Shown here: piece by piece, positions 1 to 11,270 of the stretch | How the letters are laid out: every line of letters starts with the position of its first letter | How positions within the stretch are numbered: the stretch's first letter is position 1 | Assembly: GCA_031002005.1 (NCBI GenBank) | Contig: CM061921.1 | Span: 149,577,283 to 149,641,282, forward strand | Source of the DNA: Vandiemenella viatica | Taxonomy: Eukaryota; Arthropoda; Insecta; Orthoptera; Morabidae | Reading direction: 5' to 3' | DNA length: 64,000 bases | Notes under the pieces: generated by a model | The model's input: the letters and a program-made list of their open reading frames with translations, nothing else | What the model was told of the DNA's origin: nothing | Databases searched by the model: none | Position numbers and translations under genes: made by a program

Positions 1-430
1 TAGAACTAACCGATGGAAAGAATATACTGGGAAACTGTATGATTGGGTTGATTTGACAGGAAAAAGAAGGCAATCTCAGCACTGATGGTGTAGAAGATCC
101 TGTTTTAAGAACAGACTTTGATTGAGCTTTGAATTATTTGAAATTAAATAACGCAGTTGCAATTGATAATATTCCTGTAGAACTTCTGAACATTAAGAGA
201 AGAAGTAAATCAAAGATTATTCAAACTGATATTAAAAAGATAAGAAACAGGAGACATTCCAACTGATTTGAATAAAAGTATCATATTAAAATTTCCGAAG
301 AAAGCACAAGCTGACATGTGAAAATTGCCTCACTTTAACATTACATGCTTCAAAATTACTAACCGGTATAATATACAGAAGAACGGAAAGGGGCTTAGAA
401 GAGATAGTAGTTTTAGTTTTCTGACGTACT
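1..430 (+). pseudogene. Non-LTR retrotransposon reverse transcriptase relic
   Basis: Translating across frameshifts gives NNAVAIDNIPVELLN, then ETGDIPTDLNKSIILK, then LTLTLHASKLLT. These follow the order of the fingers region of LINE reverse transcriptases of the RTE/Jockey type. The segment begins at or before the window edge and decays after about 430. It is too degraded for a clade call. Confidence 0.6.
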
Positions 431-1085
431 AGTTGTCCTGATTGCAGTTTTTAGGTAGCTTTTCACAATCTCCTAGGCAAATGCTAGAAAGGTCGCCAAT
501 CTTTGTCTCATAAACTACACATTTCACAAACAAAAATATACTTATACAAAATAAAAGTTACACTGACAGATAGCAATGCATAAAAACTACAACCGACCTA
601 GCAAGTCAGTAGTAAATTGAGACTTGCTTCCAAAGTAGCAGTCTTGGAAAGAAGATGTGCTAGAACACCAAAAAAGTGGAAACGTTTCATGGTGACAGTG
701 ACAGTAAAACAATTATTTTTTTTTTAAAATTGTATACATTAATCCAATGAAGAGACTTTAACAGTCATATTCAGATTTGGTCAGTCATTTTAAAATTTGT
801 AGGGATAGTACAATGTCATATCTGGATATCCTTGACACACTATTGGTATGACTCAGAACCCCTTGAGTTATAATCCAAACTAACACTTATTAATAAAATG
901 GAGAAACTGTCGAGCCATGAAAAAGACATACTGATAACCTTCCAGGATTCCAGTGATTACACCAGTGTCACAAACAGGTCTTTTCTACTGACCACTATAA
1001 GAACAATTTGTTAATGTGCATGCATTGTTGAGAGATATTATAGACAGACAGCCATTTTCATAGATTAAATGCTTTTAGTACATGC
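431..1085. other. No recognisable feature
   Basis: AT-rich sequence with stops in all frames and no repeat family that I can name. Confidence 0.5.
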
Positions 1086-1089
1086 CTTA

Positions 1090-1995
1090 GTAGTTTGTAT
1101 ACCATAACGAGTGATGTAGCTTTTAGATGTACACTTACCATGACAGGTGGAATGGCTACCAGAGTGTACTAGTGTTCTTAGTTTCTAATGTTACTGCCAG
1201 CCCTCATAGGGTATGTAAGGGATGAGAACAGCATAACATGTTGACTGATCATTGTGAAGGACAAAGATGCCACATACTCCTGTGACACAGCATTATCAGC
1301 ACTTAATTATGAGTCACACTGCACTATTTGTTGAAGACTAGCAGCAGCTGGAATAGGGAATTAGTCCTATGCGCAACCTGCTGTTAATAAAACACAAATG
1401 GCTGCATCTGGAGCGATGCTGTGAGTGGGAAACATGAACTGCTGATGAAGGGCATCACATTGTGTTAAGTAATGAAGCATGGTACCACACTAACATAGAT
1501 GGGCATCATCAACGAGCATAGTGACTACCCAACAAGAGGTCAATTTTTTGGGATAGGCACAGCAGTATTGCTCCTGATAACATAGCGAACTGTGCAATCA
1601 GATATGACTTCAGGTAATGGCTGGTAGTGATTGATGGCACCATGACATGCCATGGCCATCCTGCCTCCTCATATGCAACAGTACCATGGTGCTATTTTTC
1701 AATGGGACATTGCTTGTCTACACGTGGCATGTGTTTCTATAAACTGAATGTGTGAAGCTGAGGTACTCTGGGGGCTATCAAGATCCACAGATTTCTCACT
1801 GATGGAACGTGTGATCCAGCTTGGATGTCAATTCCGTCCCAACGGTAGTACCCAGAATATCAAGGACCAATTTCAACTTACCTCAACAGAGGAAACAACA
1901 ACAAAATGACACCCTTTACAACCAAATCAGTGCATGCATCCAAGCCAGAGAGGTGCAAAGTCATACTGATAAGTGGGCTCATACTGCAAATGTGA
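1090..1995 (+). pseudogene. Tc1-like transposase relic
   Basis: Fragments in shifting frames follow Tc1-family order: WLHLERCCEW near 1395, a degenerate first catalytic block (HHIVLSNEAW) near 1450, YDFR and VIDGTMT near 1600-1640, and VLWGLSRSTDFSLMERV near 1765, corresponding to the third-aspartate region. Many stops make it non-functional. Terminal inverted repeats were not located. Confidence 0.6.
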
Positions 1996-2374
1996 GTGGG
2001 GAATGAATGTAATTCTACAACAATAACGATAGAAAAGTACCAATGATTCACTCACTAGTGACTCATTTTAAAATTCTTCCACTAATACATTATTATCCAG
2101 TTTGATTCATATCTGAACCAGTTTAGAACCCTGGGAAATAAATGTAAATTCAAACATTATGTATCTGAATTGCTTCTGTAAATTATCATCATCGTCATCG
2201 TTTCCACTATTTGTGGGTTATCAAACACATAATTTTTCCAAGGCTGTGTTTCTCAAGCCTTCATCTACTACTGTCTTACTAGGCCTGTTGCAGTTTTGTT
2301 AAGGAATGGAGAAATTACCATCAATTCATTAAACATCTAACTTGTGTTTGTATTTTTGTTTCTGAAGTGAGTAG

Positions 2375-2520
2375 TTTATGTGCCGGAGATTTGGGACCAT
2401 CGCAGTATTCGTCTTGGGATCATGGAAAACTGCCAGAATACCTCAATTAAGGTGGCCAGTATGCCAAGGCTGGGGTTTGAATCAAGGCCTATTGTGCACA
2501 CAGCCACACTGGAGGGTAAA
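2375..2520 (+). repeat. SINE-like repeat B, copy 1
   Basis: It contains gggaccatcgcagtattcg and, further on, a tRNA B-box-like ggtttgaatca. The first part recurs at 33945-33980 (gggaccatcctgttattcg). The two dispersed copies plus the promoter-like box suggest a tRNA-derived SINE. Confidence 0.4.
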
Positions 2521-3747
2521 GATCTCTTGCGTATGTCAACTAAACTGTGAGTGCATCTTAGTTACTACATGTGACACTGAATTTTTTATATACATGTGCA
2601 GTATAAGCTGGGGCGTGTGAATTGAGGCTATCAGACAGACAAATTAGAAATTGTGTGTGGCAAAGGTGTGTATAATTTTTAAAATTATTTCTGTAATTCT
2701 AAATTCACATGGAGTGACAATTGTAGCATTCGGCTTCAATACACTGACCATTTTAAAGTATTTTCATTCCTGAGCTTGAGGGTGGAAGAGGAAAGATCCG
2801 TTCATCCTCAGAGAATATCCTGTTTGAGAGAAATACCTGCATCCAGTTTAACATAGTGGATTAGTGGAAGACATCCATCACTCCCCGCACTTTCACTTAT
2901 AGTGTTACTGACCAATGTCTATGCTTTGTCACTGTGCGATGAAACAGAAATTTGAAATAATGCATGTCTCCCCATTGGTGTGAAGAACAACATAAAAATG
3001 CTGGGTGGATTCGCTGTATATGTTGATTTGGAGATGAGAAAGGGACCATTCAGATTAAACTATGTAACATTTAAATTCAGGTTCATCCATTCTTGTCATC
3101 TGATAGTATTCGAGCACTGATCCCTTGAGATTGGTTTCGAGCTCTGTGAACAATTATGTCGTCACAAGACAACACTTCAGTTTAGATAAATGAAGATCAA
3201 TCATTATTAATTGTATTTCAAGTTTCTTTCTTCTTTAATGAAACTGAAGATATGTATGTTTACAAATTGTAATAGATGCTATTTAGTCACACATTTCTTT
3301 TTAATTCCAAATCATAATAAAAATTATTAATTGCTGAGCTGTTAATCACAATTTATAGAAGGTTCTCCTTGCCACTTGCTGTTTTACCATAGAAACATAG
3401 TAACTATGCCAGAGCATGCAAGTCTGAAACTTTGACATTACAGTATGGGGTATCATATCCTGTGGCAATATCTATACCAAACCCGTGGAAAAATGTTCAT
3501 TCTTATGTTTTGCTCATGACAGTCCCTAAAGGTCTCATCAAACCAGTGGTTCAATATTCCCATATTTTTTTAAAAATGATCAACTTACTTATCCTAAAAC
3601 ATACTATAAAAATAACCCTTCTGCTCTAATTTTCTTAACATACTACTAGAAATTTCGGTAATACTAAAGCATACAATACCGTTGGGACTAATTTAAAGCT
3701 CACAAAGCGATGATATAACAAACATGACACACATGATCTATTACGCA

Positions 3748-3780
<33 letters not shown>

Positions 3781-4604
3781 TATCAAAACTGTTACATTTT
3801 AAATATTTTAGTAAAGGTATATAGAACAAACATATCAATGTTTCCATAAATATACAAATTTTATGTGTGCTATCACTTTTTCTTATATTTGATACAAACA
3901 GCAACAAGTGACCAATAATATCGTCATTGCACGCTGTGGAAAGTACTCCCACAGGTATTAAACCCTTCAGTAAAAACTGAATTCATAGTTGCAGCTTTTA
4001 GTGTTTGTCCTATAGCTACAGCATTCTCCCTTAAATCTTTAGCTTTTCTTTTTCCTGCTATTTGTTCCAATCTTAATTTTTTCATTTGTTCCCTATTACC
4101 TTGATACTTCCTTATTCCATTCCATTAAGCATCATATATCAATAACATATTCAGCCTATACAATTTCATATTGTATATTGTGCTGTGCTTATCTTTATTT
4201 TTGGACTATACATGTTTTTGCCCACTCCATTTCTCACCTTGAAGTATTGCCACTTCCTCTCCTTTGTACCACATTAATTGTTTCAGATTACAGGAAAAGG
4301 TTAGAATTATAAAAGGGTATAATAGAACCACTTATAAACTTTTATTAAATAATACGCATTTATAACTAATGCCTCATATATATCTATCAGAAACACTGCA
4401 GTAAAAAGCCGAGCCCTTCATCTTTTCCTGTTTATTCCCCTGTAACACCATCACTAGGAACTAAATCCTGTCATCTATAAATAACTGGGAACTGTAGTAG
4501 TAAATACTAACTGGTATATGAATTCCTCCACCAATTCCTTCTCTATCCTTGTGTAGAGGTCGCTTTTGGAATAGTACGTTTTTTCTGGTAAATTTGAAGT
4601 AAAG
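2521..4604. other. No gene; includes a T30 run
   Basis: AT-rich, with no coding similarity. A run of 30 T lies at 3750-3779. A C-rich and T-rich strand bias marks roughly 3980-4270. No boundaries of a mobile element could be fixed. Confidence 0.45.
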
Positions 4605-5077
4605 ACTTAAGTCACATCCGAGGCGCGTGACCACCCGGCGGTCGGCACGGAGCCGGCTGGGGTCGTTGCCACGGAGTCGGCTATCCTGTGACATACTTCG
4701 CGCCGGCCGGACAATGCCACCGCGAACGTTCTGGAAAAATCGCGTGTGACGACCCTGGTCACATGCGCCGCAAACGTGATTGGGGACCTACATAAACCCC
4801 GAAATCCGAGGCCTCGCTCTCGAAAGTTCAACAGTATATCGTGCCGACACTGCGCCGCCCGGCGTCTCACCCCGCCGCCTCCGTCAGCCAGCCAGCCTGA
4901 TTGGGTAACTACTGCCGTGGACTCTGCTCGAGGCAACCCGGAAGCTGTAATTTGGCACAGCTTAGATGCAATAAACGGACTGACTGTTCATCTGAATCTT
5001 TGTAATAAGCCAACCCACCTGGTCTAACAGTTAGAGTAAATCAGAGCTGAGATACTAACATTACAGCAGCCGGTATC
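4605..5077. other. GC-rich block upstream of a gypsy LTR
   Basis: Base composition switches abruptly from AT-rich to GC-rich at about 4605 and stays GC-rich into the gypsy element. The 3' LTR copy is cut at its 5' side by a deletion, so this block may be the upstream part of the 5' LTR. No target duplication could be found to fix its start. Confidence 0.35.
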
Positions 5078-5253
5078 TGGAAGACTGGGGACTCGGAGTT
5101 GCAGTATGGCGACTGTATTCCAACAAGTAAGTCTAACATTTACCTCCGGCCTACCACTCGTTCAACCTGGCAAGCGACTGCGAACGTGGCAATCAGAACA
5201 ATAATTAGCCTAGAACTGCTGACTTAGCCCTCGGCCATAACGCAGTTGCTACA
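5078..5253 (+). repeat. Gypsy 5' LTR (portion shared with 3' LTR)
   Basis: Starts TGGAAGACTGGGG and ends GTTGCTACA. It is the same length as the 8508-8683 copy, about 11 percent different by eye. The true LTR probably extends upstream into the GC-rich block. Confidence 0.75.
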
Positions 5254-5254
5254 C

Positions 5255-5272
5255 TGGTGTCAGCAAGCGGGA
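5255..5272 (+). other. Primer-binding-site-like sequence
   Basis: TGGTGTCAGCAAGCGGGA lies one base after the LTR end. The TGG start and position are typical of a tRNA-primed PBS. I cannot name the tRNA without a database. Confidence 0.5.
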
Positions 5273-5290
5273 TACGACCGCGGGTCCTTG

Positions 5291-5312
5291 AAGAAGAAGA
5301 AGAAGAAGAAAG
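5291..5312. repeat. Short (GAA)n tract
   Basis: Imperfect run of gaagaa units inside the gypsy leader region. Confidence 0.7.
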
Positions 5313-5658
5313 AAGAGATATACTGGAAGTCGAGGGGAAAGAATATTACTAAAGGCCGGGAAAGTAAAATAAGCTCTGACTAAGGCGGGTTCTGGCTGGC
5401 TGGGGGCAGGCATTAAACATCGCTACAATCCATTCAGCGGCAGTCGGTTTTAGAGTGGGAAGGAGGCTCATCGCTGTACACGCCACGACAGTAGCGACAC
5501 CAAGCGGCCAGCAGTGGACTCTAGAGGCCAGCCAGTCAACTGTAGTTCCACTTACCGTCACAGCCCAGCTGGCGCCCGTTGACGGAGGACCTGCACGCGC
5601 CGGTGGAGCAGATTAGCTCGATTAGGTTAAGGGATCATCTGATCAAACCTTCCAACTG

Positions 5659-7103
5659 GTGCTCAATGATTCGAAGACATACCCTAAGGAAAGGAATGAC
5701 GTCACCAACCCCATTAGCCGGGTACAACAGTCAGAAGTGAGGTCCAATACTGCGTTTACTATTCCAGGATCCTCAGGTAAGGTTCTGCATTTACCATTAT
5801 CTAAGGAAATGGAGGCAGAACTGGGATCAATACTATTGGTCGATTCCTTGCCGGTAAATGATTTTCTAGACCCAGGGAAGGTGTATGTTAAATGTTGTAT
5901 TTGTGAGGTTGAAACACATAACGAAAAGAAGATAATTCCTGTGATTCTGGAAAATTTTGGAAACGGTGCCATAGAAGTACCAAGGAATTGTTTAATGGCG
6001 CGCGTTTCAGTGGTAAATGTTAGAGATTTTGTGCAAGAAGATACTCATGCAGAGGTCACGTTAAATGACGAATGTGTTAAGCATAGGCTCCATACTACTG
6101 GCCCGTACCTGCATGACTTTTCTAGTAATCTCGAGCACCTGGCGCTAATAACCTCGATGTTAACACGCTCTAAAGCCCGAAAAACAACAACAACATCGAG
6201 CACCTGCCGGAAGAAAACGGTCAAAAATGAAAGCATTATTGGAAGATAATATAACCCTGTTTCCACCTAAGCAGGCCTTAACTACTACCGATTTGGTAGA
6301 ACATCGCATTCCTACAGGGGATGCAAAGCCGATGTACTATAACCCATATCGCCTCCCTTTTCACCAACGGAAAATTATGGACGATATTATTGAACAACAA
6401 CTTAAGGATGAAAAATTCAACACTCGTCTTCACCCTGGAGTGCACCCGCTATTTTGGTAACTAAGAAGGTGGAGGACGGAGACACTCGATATCAATTCTG
6501 CGTGGATTATCGTTTATTGAATAAAGTTACAATAGCTGATGTATACCCCCTTCCCAACATCACCGAAACGGTGGACTACTTGGGGAACTGCCAATACTTT
6601 TCGACATTAGATTTAAAATCTGGCTACCATCAAATATCGTTCGCGAAAGAAGACATTCCAAAGACAGCTTTTTCGATTCCTAACGGTCATTACGAATGCA
6701 ATAAAGTCTGTATCAGCCTGCACAATGCGCCATCATCGTTTCAAACATATATGGACCCCTTGCCTAAGGGCATAAAACCTCATTTTTCTCTTGTATATTT
6801 AGATGATCTAATTATTTATTCAAAATCCTTTGAAGAACACAGTCAGCACCTCAGAAGCGTATTCGAGCGGCTGCGTGGAGCTAATTTGACTCTGTCGTTC
6901 AAAACATGTCATTTTATACAACCTGAATTAGCATATCTGGGGCACATGATTTCACGGGATAGAGTACGGCCTCATCCGAGACTAGTTTCGACAGTCAAGG
7001 AATTTTCCACCCCCACGAACGTAAAGGAATTACAATCCTTCTGGAGCTAGCAAATTATTACCGTAAATTTATTAAGGACTATGCTCACATTGCTAAACCT
7101 TTA
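5659..7103 (+). pseudogene. Gypsy pol fragment: linker and reverse transcriptase
   Basis: An open stretch of 196 codons (5659-6249) resembles the region between protease and RT. The RT proper starts near 6227 in another frame, shifts near 6415, and is then open from 6454 to about 7040. Visible RT blocks are DYRLLNK, STLDLKSGYHQI and the YLDD catalytic box at 6796-6807. A further one-base shift near 7040 precedes the connection-domain segment, where the Harbinger element interrupts. It is non-functional. Confidence 0.88.
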
Positions 7104-8260
7104 AGCCCGATGCACACGAGCATCATTTCACGCGGCGTGCACGCTGAGATGCCACGCTAGCAGCTTGGAGTACACAGGAACAGAAACGACAGTGCACACG
7201 CACCAACGGTGACGCCGCGGCGACCCGCGTTCACCCAACGTTCGGTTTTCCCCGTTCTCGCGCACCATGCCGTAGCGTCACCGCGCACGCTACTGCGGTC
7301 TCCTAGAACATTGTTTCCAATGGAGCGGTGCACACGGGTGGCAGAACACGTTAGCGTGGCAGACGAGTTATTAGTTCATTGAGGGATTCGAGGAGAAGGA
7401 AGACAAAGGTCAAAATGAAATATTTAAGCGAAATATTTCGTGTTTATTATAATTCCAGTTTTATGTAAAGTATTTACAATCTAGATTTTATGTATCATAC
7501 CTATAAAATTTATAGTAAATTTCTGTGTCGAACACAAAATTTCTTAAATAAAATTCATTTACCAGGGTAATGTGCCAACATCAGATTCAAAATATGCTGC
7601 TATCGTGTTCCTTGTTTGGATAGACTGCTTAGTAGTTCCTCTTGTTGGAACTGAGGCGTGCTTTCCGATATCGACAAAACCTTCTATACTCATTTTGTCT
7701 TGAATGTTGTACCCATCTCTCATTCTTAAAAAATTATGAAGTAAACAAGACGTCTTTATCAATAGGATAGATAAATCCAAATTTACATTAATTATTTTAT
7801 GAAAAGTTTTACATTTATTGTACAGAATGCCATATATACATTCTACTTTTCTCCTGGCACATGACAATCTGTAGCTGAAAATCCTTAATTTATTTCTGAT
7901 AAAACTGTAAGGCCTCATATTTTTGGTGGAAAGAAAAATACTTCATCGCCAACAAAATAGAAGGGCATTTTTGAACCTATAGTGCCCAGCAGAGGTAGTC
8001 CTCTTGGAATGTTTATTTAATTGTTTTCAAGCTTCTTATAAAAATAAGTTCTTTGGAATAGTCCTATACTACTAATAACGTCTATCCTGTGTCCTTAAAA
8101 AATGATTTTTAAAGATAAAGTACGAAAAAATAACCCGCTTCTAATTATACACGTCCATCGTTGTCAGTCGGACGCCTACTGCCGCCTGCTACATGTGCAT
8201 CGGATGTCGCGTGCACGCGGCATGCACGTGAGGTGAAATGACACACGTCTGCACCGGACC
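7104..8260 (-). mobile_element. PIF/Harbinger DNA transposon, internally deleted
   Basis: The 1157-bp insert is flanked by TTA at 7101-7103 and 8261-8263, the 3-bp duplication typical of PIF/Harbinger. Imperfect terminal inverted repeats of about 36 bp are visible: AGCCCGATGCACACG at the left and the complement GGTCCGGTGCAGACG at the right. On removing the insert and one TTA, the gypsy pol frame continues. It carries only a C-terminal transposase fragment, so it is non-autonomous. Confidence 0.9.
7559..7918 (-). pseudogene. Harbinger transposase C-terminal fragment (HARBI1-like)
   Basis: 119 codons read ARRKVECIYGIL near residue 20 and TSCLLHNFLRMRDGY near residue 55, the order seen at the end of HARBI1/PIF DDE transposases. 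The N-terminal two-thirds with the first catalytic acids is absent. The fragment ends ESDVGTLPW before a stop, consistent with the natural C terminus. Confidence 0.8.
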
Positions 8261-8507
8261 TTAACTCAACTGCTGCGCAAAGGTGTATCATTTGAATAGT
8301 CGGCAGAATGTGCCAAGGCTAAGGAAACCTTGAAGGGATGTTTATCCACCCACCCCTTATTAATTTTTCCCGAGTTTTCCAAAAAAATACTGTTAATTAC
8401 GGACTGCAGTGAAGTAGTGATTGGTTCTGTCTTGGCTCAAGTCGTCGATGACCACGAGAAACCTGTCGCCTTCGCGTCACGGCAATTAATCCCAGCAGAA
8501 AGAAATC
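8261..8507 (+). pseudogene. Gypsy pol fragment: start of RNase H
   Basis: The frame resumes immediately after the Harbinger insert, with a TAG at 8297-8299, and then reads HPLLIFPEFSKKILLITDCS and PVAFASRQLIPAERN, the start of the gypsy RNase H. It ends abruptly at 8507 where LTR sequence begins, so the rest of RNase H and the integrase are deleted. Confidence 0.85.
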
Positions 8508-8683
8508 TGGAAGACTGGGGATGTGGAGCTGCAGTACGGTGACTGTATTCCAACAATTAAGTCTAACATTTACCTCTGGCCTACCACTCGAGCAACCTGG
8601 CAAGTGTCTGCGAATGTGGTAATCAGAACAATAATTAGCCTAGAACTCCTGACTTAACCCTCGACCACAACGCAGTCACTACA
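8508..8683 (+). repeat. Gypsy 3' LTR (5' side missing)
   Basis: Matches 5078-5253 end to end. It is joined directly to RNase H codons on its left, which marks a deletion junction. Confidence 0.75.
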
Positions 8684-9747
8684 TCTGTAGGATACTCAAT
8701 AACACTCCAGAGTTACCTCATTGAACAGTATTCCTAGCTTCAACCATGACTCTATCCCTATCTGTGGTTTTTAAGAATACAATAAATTGCTAAACACCAA
8801 CTTTATTCATTACACTCCGACAATTCATTAATAACAGTCTGATAACTGCCTTTTGTATATTCTCAACAATACTCTCCACCGTTCTTATTACAACTTTCCT
8901 GTTCCATCAGAATAACTTATGTTTTTATTATTGTCAGTTTCTTCTTCCCCACATTGGCAAACAGCTCCTATGGTAATGTATAATTATTCCCTCACCAGCA
9001 ATCTACAACAATGAATAACACTGTCTTCCTGCCACCATTATTATTTTTTATTAGAAGTGCACTCCCTGACAGTTTTACCTTGCAATTCAGTAAGGTGCAA
9101 ATGTTTCCACACAAATAACCCAAAAACCTGTCACAAGTAGCCATCTGCCTCCAGTCACCAACTTCATAGTCACTTTTAATTCCGACTGATAATTGCGATA
9201 CTAAACCTGCAGCAGTCCCACTTTGGTATGCTGTACCTTTTTACCTACTACATCATATCACTCTCCATACTTCAACCCACATTCTACTGATACCATTTCC
9301 TGCCCCCTCCCCCCTCTAACTACGATTATTATAAATTTCTTTTTTAAAATCCTGAAGGAGTAGGACTGCATCCTCTATGATCAGACCAAGTAATACACTA
9401 GATTTAAAAACCTTGTGACTGGGTATCCTGTACCTAACTGATTCTACAGGAAAGTTCCTACCCCTTCCCCTTAGCTTCTAATTAGCAACAAAACCTTTTT
9501 ATTACTATCTTTCATAGTCTATCCATTACTTCCAAAGGCTAGCCACACTTTACCTACTGCTACATCTGCATGAGGCTTATACTCTTCACCTCTCACAACA
9601 GATCCAACCTAATTCATTCAAAAATTATTGGAGTATCCAACACTTTCATCCTGATTACAGTATATGTTCCAGAATACGTTACCAGCTAGTATTTGTTCTC
9701 CTCTCATTCCCCACTCAATTTATTATCTTTCCTTACTGCCTATTCTT
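8684..9747. other. No recognisable feature
   Basis: C+T-rich, low-complexity non-coding DNA. No repeats or reading frames that I can support. Confidence 0.5.
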
Positions 9748-9897
9748 TTTTTTTTTGCTTCTGGTTTTATGCCTCGTCGACATCAGGGTCATAAGAGGTA
9801 GGAAAAGACTGGGGAGAAGGAATGGGAAGTAAATCAGCCATGGGCTTTTTGAAGGAAGCATCCTGACATTCACCTGGAATAATTTGGGAAAACCATA

Positions 9898-11174
9898 CAC
9901 AGCTAGTCAAAATGATTGCAGTGATTTCAGAAAATGACTACAGATTTATTATTTGACATATACTTACAAGATTACACAGATATATAAACAAACTGTGAAA
10001 GTTTCTTTGAGTGTCTACAGATGCTCAATATGTGCACCTTTAGTGACTCTGTACACATTAAGTCTATAATCGAGTTCTTCCCAAACCCGATGCAGCATGT
10101 GTCTGTCAATGAGAGGAAATTTATTGAAGATGTAAGCCCGCAGGTCTGGCAGATTAATTGGTACTGGTGGCACGAATTCTGTATCTTTTACGAAACCCCA
10201 AACAAAGAAGTCGCAGGGGGTTAGGTCAGGGGTACAAGGAGGCCATGACATCAGCTGACGACCAGTATCCCGGGCACGAACAATCCATCTGTTTGGAATC
10301 CTGGTGTTTAGGAAATTACGGACAACTAGAGAAAAATGGGATGGAGCACTGTCAGCTTCCAGAAGTGGCATGAGCCAATTCTGCAACATTTGCAGATAGA
10401 GTTTCCCTGTGATCGTCACCTCATTAAAGAAAAAAATCCCATAGAGTTCCATTCGTGAGATTGCACAAAACATGTACACTCTGGGAGAGACACGAACGCG
10501 TGGGGGTTTTCGGTCCCCCAAATGTGCACATTGTGCCTGTTCACTTTTCCACTCACATGAAAAGTGGCCTCCTCACTAAACACAAGTTTTTTGCTAATAT
10601 TTCATCTTGTTCTAGACATTGGGCACAAAATTGAAAATGGCGCACTTCATCGTTGTGTGACAGTGCTTGTAGCAACTGTAACCTGTAAGGCCTCATACAC
10701 GTTCTCTTCCGTAGGATTCTCCAAACAGTCTTCTGTGGAATACCTAATTCCCTGCTCACTCGAGGAGTAGACTTCTGTGGGCTACGAACGTAACTGGCGC
10801 ACACACGGTTTGTTCAGACACAGGAGGGCAACCCGTTGTTTTACCTTTCCAAAGGCATCCCGTGGCTTTAAACTGTTGATATCAATGCTGAATGGTGTTA
10901 GCATGCGGGGGATCCATGACGAACTTTGTTCTAAAGTGTCGCTGATTAGTTAACACAGACAGAGTTGAATGAAATTCGAAAACAACATACGCTTTCTCAC
11001 TTGCAGCCATATCGCTCTCTAGTGCTCTAGCAGCAACCGCAGGAAACTTGCATTTAGTGCAATCAAAACTTGGAGAGCCACTTGTCTTATAACAGCAAAC
11101 CTCATCATCGTACCTATAATAGGACAGCCAAAAGAAAAATTGTGAAATCGCTGCAACCATTTTAACTAGCCCTG
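9898..11174 (-). mobile_element. Tc1/mariner-superfamily transposon, 1277 bp
   Basis: It is flanked by TA (9896-9897 and 11175-11176). Inverted termini of about 35 bp match well: CACAGCTAGTCAAAATGATT at the left and, reverse complemented, CAGGGCTAGTTAAAATGGTT at the right. It is inserted into a SINE and carries a decayed single-ORF transposase on the minus strand. Confidence 0.88.
10015..11010 (-). pseudogene. Mariner-type transposase with DUF4817-like N terminus, broken
   Basis: The likely start is ATG at 11010-11008 (MAASEKAYVVFEFHSTLSVL). An N-terminal helix-turn-helix part is followed in another frame (10804-10553) by KSTPRVSRELGIPQKTVWRI, then a third frame (10521-10015) with PRVYMFCAISRMELYGIFFF, WPPCTPDLTPCDFFVWGFV and a natural end RVTKGAHIEHL. 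The third catalytic acid region survives. The block expected to hold the second one is shortened in frame, and the first falls near the frame break around 10530-10550. It is inactive. Confidence 0.85.
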
Positions 11175-11270
11175 TAGATAACCCAAATTTGGATGCCCAG
11201 ACGGGGATTCGAACCAGCATCCTCCTGAATGCGAGGTCAGAGTGTTAACCACTCACCCACAATGCTCAGT

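Larger units (their letters stand above)
5078..8683 (+). mobile_element. Degenerate Ty3/gypsy LTR retrotransposon, internally deleted, split by Harbinger
   Basis: Two direct repeats of 176 bp (5078-5253 and 8508-8683; about 20 differences by eye) both run TG to CA and flank pol remnants. A primer-binding-site-like sequence follows the first. Gag and most of protease are missing, and so are the end of RNase H, the integrase and the start of the 3' LTR. The visible part is a pol linker, RT and the start of RNase H, with frameshifts near 6415 and 7040 and a stop at 8297-8299. The insertion at 7104-8260 came later. It is an inactive relic. Confidence 0.85.
9748..11270 (-). mobile_element. SINE A copy, interrupted by a mariner-type element
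   Basis: The two halves (about 9748-9897 and 11175-11270) together match the SINE A copies at 27075, 30396 and 35307. The right half holds the B-box complement ggggattcgaacc (B box on the minus strand, GGTTCGAATCC), and the T-rich left end is the reverse of an A-rich tail. The break coincides exactly with the TA duplication of the element at 9898-11174. Confidence 0.75.

Noticed and set aside
3635..3952. 105-codon frame containing poly-lysine
   Set aside because: The lysines are the T30 run read in reverse; nothing else supports coding.
4607..5027. Overlapping 93- and 109-codon frames in the GC-rich block
   Set aside because: Low stop frequency follows from GC content; no motif, frames on both strands alike.
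11200..11215. B-box-like ggggattcgaacc suggesting a tRNA gene
   Set aside because: Same motif in several dispersed SINE copies and no cloverleaf, so SINE-derived.
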